NCBI RefSeq assembly: GCF_017591425.1
Contig: NW_024467120.1
Span: 3,782,001 to 3,846,000, forward strand
Source of the DNA: Ochotona curzoniae
Lineage: Eukaryota > Chordata > Mammalia > Lagomorpha > Ochotonidae
Length of the DNA: 64,000 nucleotides
Direction of reading: 5' to 3'
The notes below the pieces were generated by a model. The model did not search any database. It saw only the letters and a list, made by a program, of their open reading frames with translations, and was not told where the DNA came from. Position numbers and translations under genes: made by a program. How positions within the stretch are numbered: the stretch's first letter is position 1; every line of letters begins with the position of its first letter. Shown here piece after piece: positions 11,550 through 22,229 of the stretch.

Positions 11550-12185
11550 GTTGTTAAATAAAAAGCCAGCAGCTAAGACAAACAAGCTAGTCAGCAAAGG
11601 ATGAGTCCCATTCTCTGTCCTTGCTGGAGGTCTCTAGAGTGATCAGTGTCACACAGACAGAAGGCAGAAGGGCGGCCACCAGGGCCTGGGCAGTGCTAAC
11701 CAGGGCCTGGGCAGTGCTCACCAGGGCCTGGGCAGTGCTCACCAGGGCCTGGGCGGTGCTCACCAGGGACTGGGCGGTGCTCACCAGGGACTGGGCAGTG
11801 CTCACCAGGGCCTGACAGGTGCTCACTAGGGCCTGGCAGGTGCTCACCAGGGCCTGGGCGGTATTCACCAGGGCCTGGCAGGTGCTCACCAGGGCCTGGG
11901 CAGTGCTCACCAGGTACTGGGCAGTGCTCACCATGGACTGGGCAGTGCTCACCAGGGCCTGGCAGGTGCACACCAGGGCCTGGGTGGTGCTCACCAGGTA
12001 CTGAGCAGTGATCACCAGGGCCTGGGCAGTGTTCACCAGGGCCTGGAGAGATACTATTTAATGTAGTAAGTTTCAGTTTTACAAAATGAAAACGCTTCCG
12101 GTGGATGGTTATACAAAAGAGTGAATGTCCTCAACTGCAAACTAAAACATGGTTAAGAAGTACATCTATGGTACATGCGTTCTAC
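11550..12185 (+). mobile_element. L1 3'UTR containing a minisatellite
   Basis: The left flank reads 'ggtctctagagtgatcagtg' then 'cacagacagaaggcagaagg', matching the mammalian L1M 3'UTR order 'ggtacctagagtagtca ... agagacagaaagtagaatgg'. The right flank reads 'tttaatgtagtaagtttcag' then 'ttttacaaaatgaaaacgct', 'ggtggatggttatacaaaag', 'agtgaatgtcctcaactg' and 'aaaacatggttaag', again the L1M order up to the 3' end. The 21-bp array (11681-12049) sits exactly at the 'ggttgccaggggctgggg' position. Confidence 0.75.
11681..12049. repeat. 21-bp minisatellite, about 17.5 units
   Basis: Seventeen consecutive 21-bp units starting 'agggcctgggcagtgctcacc' shifted by at most a few substitutions, plus a partial unit from 12038. 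No length variants are seen. Recurrent unit types exist: some read 'agggcctggc' + 'aggtgctcacc', others 'agggactggg' or 'aggtactggg', so units have been reshuffled. Because 21 is a multiple of 3, one minus frame reads as a heptad STAQALV; this is an artefact. Confidence 0.97.
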
Positions 12186-12199
12186 CACAAAGTAGGAGT

Positions 12200-13235
12200 A
12201 GCTAGGCTTTATTTCAGTGTCAGGTCATGCTCTGCTAAAGAGGAGGCTACTTTCTTCTCGAAGCCACACAGACTCTCCAACCGCGGAGCAGCCCTGCACT
12301 GCTTCTTCCATTTTGCTAAGCAATTCTGAATTTCAGTGCACAAATGCTCTACCAGCACATCATGTGGGTGAGAATTTAAAAAAAAAAAAAATCGTGAAAG
12401 TCTAAAGTTACTGCTCACATTGCAACCTTGACACAACGACTTTGCAAAAACAAGGGCTTAAATTTAACAGAATACGCCACGATTCAGAAAACGCTACTAC
12501 CATATGCCCAAGGGGACTGAGTCATGTTTGCCATTTCGCTGTAACGCCTGAATTTTTTGACTTCTGTATGCTTAAATCCTCATCACCCTGCAGCTGCAAC
12601 CTCTGTCCCTGCCACTGATCACCCTTACACGTCCTCTGACATCATTTCCACCATGAAATACTTGTTCTCTGGAACAGCCTGGGGTTCAGAGGACACCTTT
12701 TAAAATGTTCAACAATGCAAACTGTCAGCAGTGACTGGAAATGGAAAAACAGCCAAGCCTCTCTGATGCCTTCTTTAGGCCTAGAACAACCTTCGCACTC
12801 CCACTCCCACTTCGATCAAGCGAGCGGCATCTCTTCCTTCTTTCACAGTTCACCTCAGTTCACATCTCTCGGAATCTCTAATGAAGGCAGCTGCAGCTGC
12901 AGCAGGAATCAAGAGAGTGCTACCTTCCTGGGAGCCAGGGCAAGGGCGCTTAGCTAACATCCAGAGGTCCAAAGGAGGATAAACGGAGCCAAGGACACTC
13001 CACACACATCCATGCAATCACCAGCCTCAGTTTTCTGCGTCGTGACGAATCTCCTTGATACAGGGAAAACCGTTCTGCAGGAACCAGAGACTGAAGCATG
13101 GCGTCCCTAGTACTTAACCGGGCCTGCAGCCAGACAGACCACGTGGGACCCAAGGCATTCCTGCTCAGACGGTTTTCCATTGCCTTGAACAAGCAAGGCA
13201 CTGATCATGCACATTGAGTATGTAATCGCAGGTGA
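12200..13235. other. mostly unique sequence
   Basis: No gene or clear repeat seen; a short A run at about 12378. Confidence 0.4.
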
Positions 13236-13239
13236 TTTT

Positions 13240-13400
13240 TCAACCAGCATTCATCGATTCAGCAAGCATCTACTAAAGACCTACTCAATTCCAGGCACCA
13301 CGGTGGACATTTGAGACAAAATATGACAACAATACGGTCCCAGGAAGAAACAGATGGGGCTCCGTGGAGTACCTATGCTATCAAGCAGCCCTCAGAACAT
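13240..13400 (+). mobile_element. LINE-2 3' end, ancient
   Basis: 'cattcatcgattcagcaagc', 'atctactaaagacctactca' and 'ttccaggcaccacggtggac' follow the L2 3'-end consensus 'cattcattcaacaaatatttattgagcacctactatgtgccaggcactg' with similar spacing. Confidence 0.65.
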
Positions 13401-13404
13401 GACT

Positions 13405-13790
13405 GGATGGTAAAAATAGCAGCTCCTCTCAAAAAGCAAAAACAAGCAAAAACACAGAGTGCACCTAAGAAATCGAATTTCCGAGTGAGCATTCTGGCAA
13501 GGGAAGAACACGTTTGCAGGAAGCACATTTGACATCTTCTGAGCCTCTGCTCTGCAGAATCCTCCTTACCAAGCACTCCAGGTACACACAGGTGCCAATG
13601 GTCACCAAGAGGCAGAGGACCAGGTGACACCAACACACACTTGCTGGCCAGAAAGAGCTGAACTAAAAAAGGAGAGATTTCACAAAGATGGCACCTCAAC
13701 AGTCCTCACAGACCGCTTCTTTCCCATCTACCTTCGCTGACTTCTCCCAGACACAAGCTGGGACTAAGTCTCCAGTTGGCTGAGGCTTCC
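13405..13790. other. unique sequence, nothing recognised
   Basis: No feature seen apart from short A-rich runs. Confidence 0.35.
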
Positions 13791-13791
13791 C

Positions 13792-13855
13792 CCAGGCTGG
13801 CGCACAGCCTAGCACGGAGTAAGCGATCAAAAGCATTCGCGGTATGAGAATTTTG
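13792..13855 (+). mobile_element. MIR 3' fragment
   Basis: 'cacagcctagcacggagtaa' followed by 'gcgatcaaaa' matches the MIR end 'gtgcctggcacatagtaagcgctcaataaa'. Only this part is convincing. Confidence 0.5.
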
Positions 13856-14394
13856 AATTAGCTCGCTGCACTTGAGAGCACAACAGACATCTGAAAAGCC
13901 TACTGAAAATGATCGTTTAAAGATTACATAACCAATGAGACTCATCTTCAGTTAATTAGTCAATCACATCAACTTCCAGGTACCTTTATGAGTCAACCGT
14001 GCCCCCACCTCACTTCCAAAATTGCCAAGGCCAAAGTCACAGTCCCTCGGAATTGGACTGTCTCACTTTTCTTGTATATCTACAGATGAGGGATTCCAGG
14101 CCTTCCCGCATATATCAAAAGTTTAGGATGCCCCAGTCCCATGGTATGAAATGGCACAGTATTGGCATTCTACCTGTGCACACCGTCCTTACACTTTAAC
14201 TCACCTGTACGTTACTCATACCTACCACAATGCCGATGCTGTATGAATACTTGTTATATTATATATGTTGCTGTTTAGGCAATAATGACAAGAAGAAAGT
14301 TGTGTATGTGCAATGTGCATGTGTCATTTATTTTCCAAATTAAAAAAAGAAAAAAAGACACTTTTTGGAAAGACCAGGAGACCAGTAGAGGGTC

Positions 14395-14620
14395 GGAAAT
14401 GTGTGATGCACTCGTTTGCTTCCCAAATACCTACAACTGGGGCTACAGCTAGGCTAAGCCAACACTGGGAGCTAGGAACTCAGAATTCCCCACACGGGTA
14501 GCAGGGACCCAATTACTTGAGCCATCACCTGCTGCCTCCCAGGGTGGGTCCTAGCAGGAAGGTGGATCAGGAGTGGAGTCAGGACTCCACTAAACCAATG
14601 CACTACATGACCAACCTCCA
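14395..14620 (-). mobile_element. old lagomorph SINE
   Basis: Reverse-complement old SINE: 'cttcccaaatacctacaact', 'ccacacgggtagcagggacc', 'gccatcacctgctgcctccc' and the head complement 'aatgcactacatgacc'. Highly diverged. Confidence 0.65.
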
Positions 14621-14639
14621 GGTATTTTTGATCTGTAGT

Positions 14640-14991
14640 TAGTTGAACCCACATAGGTGAACTCAGTGGATTCAGAGGCCAAATGTGCTTGGAGATGGGG
14701 CCTTTCAAGACCTAAATACAATAAAATGAGGCCATTGGGCAAGAGCTTCATCCACTAAGAACTGTGTCTTTACGGGAGAGGAGATTAGGGCGCAGGCACT
14801 GAGGGAAGGCCCTGTGAGGACCCAGGAGAAGACAGTCATTTGCAAGCTAATGAGAAGAACTTCAGAAGAAATCACCTTGAAATCACTTTGGTCTTGGACT
14901 TCCCAACTCCAGATTCCTAAGAAATAGATGTTGTCTACGCCACTCAGTCCATGACTCTTGTCATGGCAACTCTGGCAAACCAATACAGAAA
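14640..14991 (+). mobile_element. MLT1-type MaLR LTR
   Basis: Matches the 3' two-thirds of MLT1: 'gatggggcctttcaagac', 'ggcacaggcac'-like middle, 'ccctgtgaggacccaggaga', 'cttggtcttggacttcccaa' then 'ctccagattcctaagaaata', 'gttgtctacgccactcagtc' and the terminal 'ggcaaaccaatacaga'. These correspond to 'ttggacttctagcctccagaactgtgagaaat', 'ttgttttaagccacccagt' and 'ggaaactaatacaga'. An old non-coding LTR of an extinct endogenous element. Confidence 0.7.
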
Positions 14992-15049
14992 CATGGCCTT
15001 CATTGAGGACTGAGTTACCCTGTAAATAGTCATTTTAGGAAGACCGTAT

Positions 15050-15370
15050 ACAGCAATGGCATTGCAGCTCAGAGCATTAAGCCACCCCTGGGAATGACTA
15101 AACCCCATATCAAAGGGACTGGGATCAAGGCTCTGCTTCGGATTCAGTTTCCTGTTAATGTGCCTGAGACACAGATGCTGGTCCAAAGGCCTGCATCAGC
15201 ACCACCCATGTGGGAGATTCGAGTGATGTTCCTGGCTCCTGGCTTTAGCTTTGCCCAGCTATAGCTACTATGGGGTTTGGGGGACTGAACCAAAGGATAA
15301 ATCTCTCTCTCTCTCCATTCCTCCCTCATGCACACCCCTATCACTGTGTGTTTCAAATAAGTAATTTAAA
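15050..15370 (+). mobile_element. old lagomorph SINE
   Basis: Contains 'gcagctcagagcattaagcc', 'gttcctggctcctggcttta', 'gactgaaccaaaggataaat', a short CT run and the older-type tail 'gtttcaaataagtaattt'. Confidence 0.8.
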
Positions 15371-15374
15371 CAAA

Positions 15375-17285
15375 ACAAGACAAGGTGGGGTGACAGAAAG
15401 CGTGCCAGAATAAGACTTCTGGTTCCAACCTGACCTCTAGGTCAGGACTTTTTTTTTTTTTTCCTTCTCTACAGCTATTTCCTCCTCAATACACAGACAT
15501 TGAGATCACATGTGCTCCAGGTTCAGGTGACCTAGAACTGAGTGATTCTATGCACTGAACAAGCTGCTGCTTCTTTGGCTACGATAGAGATGGTGGTGTG
15601 GTGTGTCTAACTTTCCCTTTGCTACAAGGAGCCATCCCACTCCCTCCCTCTCCCCCTTGAACCATTTCATCAGCATCACCCAAGCTCACAGCCAGGGCTG
15701 GGTCCTCTCTCAGCAGGTCTCCTAGCACAAAGGGGATAGGCACCTGTCCACAGCACTGCTGGGCCACCAGGCTCCTGAGGGAGGGAACTCTGAGGGCAGC
15801 GAGAGGAAACAAGGGGAAGAAGGGCTCCACCCACAGTGCAACATGAACCTGTTCCCACCGGGAAAGAACTGCACCCTCTCAGACAAGAGGTCACTGAATC
15901 CTGCGTGTGGACACAACAACAAGAGGTACCTTAATGCATTGGCTTCTTAATGCATTGGTTCAGTAACATTAGCTCCATCAATTGCAAACCCTTCCACAGC
16001 AACACAAGATAAGCAAGCACAGGCATCTGTGGCAGAAGCTTTGTAGAAATGCCGACCTGCCCATTGACATCCATTGCTCTGCAGACTGTCTCCACAGGCC
16101 TGCTCATATCACGGTGGGTTTTTGGTTTTGGTTACTGACCTACCACACTCCGGCACTCACTCCAGCTGTACCCTCCCTAAAATCCATGGGATATCCCTTG
16201 GGCCTGTTCAAAAACTCCTATTTCCTGGAAGCTCCTGTAGTGGGTTTTCTTCCTGGCAACGTAAAGAGGACCAATAAGTAAAACTCAATTTCAAGAATAG
16301 ACAGAAATGCTATAAGATTTTCTTAAAAGCCTACTTAAAAAAAAAAAATGTCAATGTGGCCGCTAAGAGCCTGCATAAAGTTCCCTGTATAAAGTTTTTA
16401 AAAGTTTTTGATCTGGAAAAGGCAATTTTTAACAGCTTGACTTATTCATTTATTTTAAATATGTAGGAATGCTTCTAGAGAAAAAGCCTGCCACGTTTTT
16501 CCTGTTGTAAGTCATGTCTTACATGTTCACGTTGACAGAATCTACAACAGCTCCTAGAACCGAAGCCAGGAATACAGTATTCCAATGATGACGCTTCCCC
16601 AGGTGTCACCGAACAACCATTTAAGCACCTCACTACTTGCTGGCTTTGCATTAGGGTTCTGAGGTCAGCAGTGAAAAAAAATCTCAAATCTGCCCTCCAG
16701 GGCATTCTCTTCTCCCTGTGCCCCCTGCTCAAGCAGTGGGGTCCATGGCACAGGACATCACACAGACACACCAAGAAACTTCAGGGCCCATGCGAGCAGA
16801 TGACAGTGTGGTTCAAACGCACGAGAGGCTTTTGAACAGCTCGCCGAAAGTGAAATGAAAAAGACAAGTTTCCCTGGGTGCAAAAAAGGTTGGAAGTCCA
16901 CGCAGAGGTATGTTCTAACCCATGATGAACTTTCTGAAGATTTGTCCCCCTCCCCGCCCCCGTGGACAGGCACATGCAGAAAAGCATTTCACAGGCTGAT
17001 CAACACGGGAATGGGTACAGAAAAGCCACAGAGGTAATCACTTCCATGCAGAGGACAACAAAGGGAGCCACCTGTCCCTGGAAGGGTCCCATGGACCATA
17101 GCTTCATCTATCCAAGTGAGAGGGTGACTCCAGGAATACAAGCAACCTGCGTGCTTCCCCAACCCTGACAGCCAAGGCATGCATCATTCAAACTGAGGCT
17201 CTCGGGTAGTAAACAAACACTTTCAGAATGCATGGAATCATAAACGCTAGATTATGAAACCAACAGATAATGATACCTTGTCATG
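15375..17285. other. largely unique sequence
   Basis: No gene recognised. Contains a (T)14 run at about 15449 and an A run at about 16335. Open frames up to 99 codons lie on both strands with no domains. Confidence 0.4.
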
Positions 17286-17289
17286 AGAT

Positions 17290-17590
17290 AACCAAGAAGA
17301 CGTGCCAATTAAAGGAATCTGTCCACAGAACGCTTCTAAATACAAAATGGTCAGATTGATACTTAGGAGGGTCTCTATTAATAGAAATAATCTTCAAGAG
17401 GTTTCATTATGTAAATGGCTCACATGTCTGCCAGAAATGTACCCGGTAATAATTTGCATTTTTGCTGGAGCAGAGATTCCAAGGATGTCTGTCGTTGAAG
17501 CAGGAGGACGCCTCATTGGTATACCACAGCTTTTACAATCACAACAACCAAGACCACCCACACCCTCAGCTGCTATGAATAATTACTAAT
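17290..17590. promoter_or_regulatory. possible conserved non-coding element
   Basis: Repeat-free, AT-rich and unusually free of low complexity. It holds a perfect POU octamer ATTTGCAT (17452-17459), a nearby related 'atgtaaat', and 'tctattaatagaaat'. Motif density like this is typical of developmental enhancers, but motifs are frequent by chance and conservation cannot be seen here. An open frame (95 codons, +) overlaps; I see no domain in it. Confidence 0.2.
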
Positions 17591-17594
17591 GAGG

Positions 17595-20245
17595 CTCTCG
17601 CGGCCCAGGCAGCGTGCAGCCGTGGCACGAGGTGGGAAGGAGCCTTGGGCATGTTTCATCATTGAGAGAACAGAAGTTGAGATGACGGTCTTGTCCAGGC
17701 CCTCGTGGGTAGCAGGGCAGGGAGGCTCAGTTTGACCTCCTGTCTCTCTGACTCTAAGTCCCACCACGCTCCCTGACTGTAGGGTAAATTAAACGTGGAG
17801 ACCCAAACTCTGCAGTACCTGAGTTGCCCATCCCCAAGGGCAGACAGCGACCCCAAAAGGAGAAACGGGCCTAGGGAGACACACACTTCTGATGGTCTCT
17901 GCTCACACAACCTGACTCTCTGCTCCCACTCAACCACGTCCGTATCTACACGCTGAATTCCCTGGATATTGGCGCTACTCCTCTGCTTGGTTCTTGATAA
18001 GGGGCAAAGTGCTACAATCGCATAGATGTCTCAAGTCAAAATCCTCTATCATTTCCAAGGTCACATCATCCCAGCCCCCCAGGAGTCGCACTTTTACCCT
18101 GGAAGTCTCAAGCAATGTACTCACCATGAAAACACAGGGACAGTGATGTGTCATATCCTGACACTTCCACAGGCTGCACCTTCGGGAGCTGCCGGTGACT
18201 AAACACCGTGCCTGGGATTCCCAGTGTAATCACATCACTCTCACCCTGGCCAGACAACCACTGGTAGCTCACCACTGATGTCACTGGCGGCTCTGGTACA
18301 AATCCCCCCACTATATTCCCACCATCGATCCTGTGCAGAATTTGTCAACTTGCCATGAGATAACCAAAATACAAATACAGAAGAAGAGAAGGAACACTCA
18401 AAAAGGCATGAGTTTTGTGTCAGACGGAGCTGGCTAAGTATCAGAATCTGGGGCGGGAAGCTCTGCATTTCCTCCACCTTTGTCTCATGCAGAGGAAAGC
18501 TAGGGCAACCAGACTCAGCAGTGGGGAGGCGCTTTAAGAGAGTTTGGAAGTAATGCTCCTGAAGGGTGCTGACTCCTCTCTCTGGTCAGCAAGGAGTGAC
18601 TTGTGCACACAGAACTAGTTCTTTCTCTTGTTGCCTGCTCTCCCTCACGTCACCTGGCCCCGGCTCCAGCCCCGGTCCCAGCCCCGTCCCAGCCCCATGC
18701 TGCACACCCACCACCACGGGTACCCTATCTGAGATGGTCGGACAGGTGGTCTTGTAAACTCTGCTTATGAGTTGAACACCAGGCTTCAGCACTGTTGGGA
18801 TGACAAACGACAACAGACGACAATGGCAAGGGGATGCCAGGCAGCACTAGTAATTCCATAAGACAAACATGGGGAAAAAAGGACAGACGGAATCATGGTT
18901 TGAATTCAAGCAAGCACGATAACTTGTCAGAGACCTAGAACTACATATGCTTCCAGGAGTCCCCTGGGATGGTAGGGAGGGGAGAGAGCTGTGAGGGTGT
19001 GAGGTCAGTGCCCCAGCCCATGCTAATTTCACATGATGGCGAGAGTGTCTTTATGAGCAAAATGGAAAAGCCAGGGTTACTGAATCAGCTCTGGCATGTC
19101 ACAAACATGAAAGTGTACAGAAACCAGAAGATGGTTAGACAATGTGAAGTTTCAAGGAAAAGCTCATTTTTAAAAAGTCAAAAATAGAAGTGAAAATACT
19201 TTTAGTGTTCAGTTTTAGATTCTGTTATTGATACAGTCATTTTGTTATAAAAAGAGGCACAGATCACCCAGTAACGTGGTTACTCAGTGAGATTGACTTG
19301 TTTGAGAAATTTTACAGACTCGAGGGACGGCCTCTTTTCCAAATGAGGATTACACACAAAAGCTCTCATTCATTCATTCATTAACAAACCAGCCATTGAC
19401 AAATCTTGGGAAACCCTTTCTAAAATTTTTGTTTTCCTTTTCCAAGTGTGGTGGGGGGTGGGAGGGGAGAGAACCCTAAATATAAGCACTATCATACGCT
19501 CCCTAAAATTTTCCATTTTAAAGTTTTGCCAAGAGTATCCTCAAATTTAGGCACCCCTGGGACCCTTTCAGTTCTTGCCCCAGTTTAATTCTCTCCATTG
19601 AGGTCCCCCACCTGCAGGAAGGGACGGGTCACCGTGCGTGTGTCTTCGCCAATCCAGGCCGAAACCGCCATGGACTCCCCTCCCTGAGGCACCTGCTACG
19701 TAGGAATGTGTCACCCAGCTGCCAGAGCCAGGCAGACGTGCAGCAAAAGGCAAACCTCCCAAGCTGTCCGGGAGGTGGAGCAAATAGAGGTTCTGAGCAG
19801 CTTCCAGTTGACTCTCGACCCAAGACTCAGAGCTAATTAACAGAAACGGAAGCTGGGCTGCCGACAGCTCAGAGCAAGGGTGTGAAACTCCTGTCACTTT
19901 GGCATAGACAACCCAAAGAGCAATCTCCCAAGCGTGGGACATTTATGCTTGCACCTTATTTGCTTTGCGGACTAACACATTTCTGTTAGAAATCTGTCTT
20001 GACACTCCAGAGAGACTTTGGAAGGTGTCGACCTGTTACTAATTACAGCAATGCCTGTACTCCAGCCAGTGAAAAAACGGTTCTTATGGGGTTCTGATTA
20101 CTGGGGAGCTGCCAGGTGGACGGGCGTGCCTCTCCCCAAGTGAACAACCCTACTAGTTGTCTGACTTTGTCAGGTTTAATTCTCGTGTCCTTTCGTCCTC
20201 TTGACACGGTCATGACTCTTTCTTCATATAGCATAGTTTAAATTG
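17595..20245. other. largely unique sequence
   Basis: Apart from the C-rich tract at 18658 I see no repeat element and no gene. A G-rich run (ggggggtgggagggg) lies near 19452. Confidence 0.4.
18658..18696 (-). other. strong G-quadruplex / i-motif candidate
   Basis: Six C-runs of 4, 4, 3, 4, 3 and 4 bases at 18658, 18670, 18677, 18682, 18688 and 18693. The last five are separated by only 2-3 bases, so the minus strand fits the G3+N1-7 quadruplex rule with spare runs. It is a short tandem arrangement of 'cccagccccgt'-like units. Confidence 0.75.
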
Positions 20246-20249
20246 CTCT

Positions 20250-20542
20250 CAGCACTGACATGCTGGCTCGGTTGCCTAATCCTCCACCTGCAAGTGCTGA
20301 CATCCTCATAGGGGTGCTGGTTCGAGTCCCGGCTGGTCCATTTTCCATCCAGCTCCCTGTTTATAGCCTAGAGACCCTGCACGAGACCTGGAAGAGACTC
20401 TTTGTCCCTGGTTTCAGATTGGCTCAGCTCCGGCTATTGCAGCCATTTGGGGAGTGAGCCAGAAGAAGGAAGATCTTTCTCACTGTCTCTCCTCTCTGTA
20501 TATCTGCCTTTCCAATATAGATAAATAAATCTTTCTTAAAAA
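20250..20542 (+). mobile_element. lagomorph SINE, intermediate age
   Basis: Contains box B 'ggttcgagtcccggctggtc', 'tccatccagctccctg', 'gattggctcagctccggc', 'ttggggagtgagcc' and tail 'ataaataaatctttctt'. The central 'tgggaaagcag' section is deleted between 'tagagaccctgcac' junctions. Confidence 0.88.
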
Positions 20543-20599
20543 TTACTTTCGCCCTGAGTCCCAGCCAAACAAACCTCATTGAGTTTCAGCATTCATGCC

Positions 20600-20735
20600 A
20601 TCAACAGGCTTAGCACTTCCTTAACTCCAACACAGATTTCAGTACAGGGAAAGTTTCACCCCTTTTGTTTCTCTTTGGAGAAGTTACCTCTTTCTGGGCA
20701 TCAATTTCTTTACCTGTGCAAAGGTAAATCAAAAA
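20600..20735 (+). mobile_element. MIR SINE fragment
   Basis: 'ggagaagttacctctttctg' then 'ggcatcaatttctttacctg' matches MIR 'ggcaagttacttaacctctctgggcctcagtttcctcatctg'. It appears cut off at its 3' side by the MITE that follows. Confidence 0.55.
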
Positions 20736-20855
20736 GTTTGTGAGACAATGAACTAAAGGACACATGTATTTTGGTGCCAAAAATTAATAATAAATATGTT
20801 TGCATCCTTGGAGACTTTAAAAAGTTCATAAGAAAATGTGGGTCATGAAAACAAC
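20728..20855 (+). mobile_element. mariner-type MITE copy
   Basis: 'atcaaaaagtttgtgag', then 'catgtattttggtgccaaaa', and later 'tttaaaaagttcataaga'. The 'ttcaaaaagtt...tttattttggtgcaaaaa' signature recurs at 25163, 37428, 42017 and 48240, so these belong to one short family. Confidence 0.55.
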
Positions 20856-20949
20856 ATGCATGAGTCTCAAGACAACTTTGTTTCATCAGTATGACTTGAC
20901 ATTTTAATACTTTTTCAATGGTTTTTTGAAGCACACTTGTAGCATGATA

Positions 20950-21274
20950 ACTCGGTGATGAAATCCTCGCCTTGAATGTGCCGGGATCCCATATGGGCAC
21001 CAACTTGTGTCCTGGTTGCTCCACTTTCCATCCAGCTCCCTGCTTGTGGCGTGGGAAAGCAGTAGAAGACAGCCAAAGCCTTGGGACCCTGCGCTCATGT
21101 GGGAGACCCGGAAGAGGAGGCTTCTGGCTCCTGGTTTCAGATTGGCTCAGTTCCAGCCATTACGGCCAATTAGGGAGTAAACCAGCAGATGGAAGCTCTT
21201 CCGCTCTGTCTCTCCTTTTCTCCATAAATCTGATTTGCCGTGCCAATAAAAATAAACAAATCTTTTTAAAAATA
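20950..21274 (+). mobile_element. lagomorph C-type SINE
   Basis: 'aaatcctcgccttgaatgtg', 'ccgggatcccatatgggcac', 'tgggaaagcagtagaagac', 'ttggctcagttccagcca', tail 'aataaaaataaacaaatctt'. First bases of the head are diverged. Confidence 0.9.
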
Positions 21275-21279
21275 GTTAA

Positions 21280-22100
21280 GCATTTATTTTACATGTGTGT
21301 TCCCATGCATGTATGTATGTGTGATACATGTATTTAGTGTATGTGGAGTGCTTGGATAACACAGAGAGCACTCAAGAAACACTCTAAGGGTGTTTCCATT
21401 AATATTAATGCTATTCATCTGTGACTCTGTTCACATTTGCATCTGTTTCCAGGACTAGATCATTAAACTCTTGAGACGAGGAGCCATTCTCAGACACGAC
21501 CCAGAAACTGGAGCACATGGGGGAAGAAGATCTGTGAGAGAAGACACAAACAACTCAATGGCAGTCAGCACAGGGAGACTAGGCCTGCAGGCTGATGAGA
21601 AACGCCTACTCACAGGTGTCAACTTCAGGAGTACGCCCGTACCTGACTCCTCAGGCGGGACAGTGGCCAGAGAGATGAGCATGTATGTCTCTGCAGAGAA
21701 GCAGAAGAAGGAACTCAAAGCCTGAGGCACAGCAGTCCCCAGAAACATTGGCAAGACGTGAACAGAGGAAGCGCGAGCAGGTGTCGGGGACAGGGAGGCA
21801 GGAGACCAGCACCAATGAGTGCAGATCCAAGGCTAAGTCCCTCGTGCTGGGAAGGGTATGGGCTGCCTGGGGAAGGAAATGCCAGCCCCTGCAACGTGTT
21901 ACTCAAGTGCAACTTGCGCTAGAGATCAACTCTACCTCGCCTAGTGCTGATCCCTGGAGAGAACCTATCTTCCCAGAGGGATGTGTCTGGATTCCACATC
22001 TCCCACCTCACTGCAGCCTCCATGTGCCTCCATGTGCCCTGTAAATCTCCTGTCCTTCCCCCTTCCCAACTCAGACGACACAGAGAAGGCCACACCCACA
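21280..22100. other. unique sequence
   Basis: No gene or clear repeat. Two overlapping frames (about 84 and 119 codons, +) lack recognisable motifs. Confidence 0.35.
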
Positions 22101-22104
22101 GGGG

Positions 22105-22225
22105 ACCTGATGTGTCCAATTCCCTCTGCCTTATAAAGGAGGTAACTGAGATGCCAGGCAGAATGGCAGCTTCCCCCAGTGTCACAAAAAGAGTGGCACG
22201 GCAGAAACTGAAACCCACATTATGT
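22105..22225 (-). mobile_element. MIR SINE
   Basis: 'cttataaaggaggtaactga', 'ccagtgtcacaaaaagagtg' and 'gcagaaactgaaaccc' follow reverse MIR 'ttacagatgaggaaactga', 'aaggtcacacagctagtaag' and 'gggattcgaaccc'. Confidence 0.6.
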
Positions 22226-22229
22226 GACC

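Noticed and set aside
11587..12036. 149-codon heptad-repeat protein (STAQALV) on the minus strand, looking like a coiled coil
   Set aside because: Arises because the minisatellite period (21) is a multiple of 3; other frames on both strands are open too.
11681..12049. CRISPR-like array
   Set aside because: Head-to-tail repeats without spacers in a mammalian genome; it is a minisatellite.
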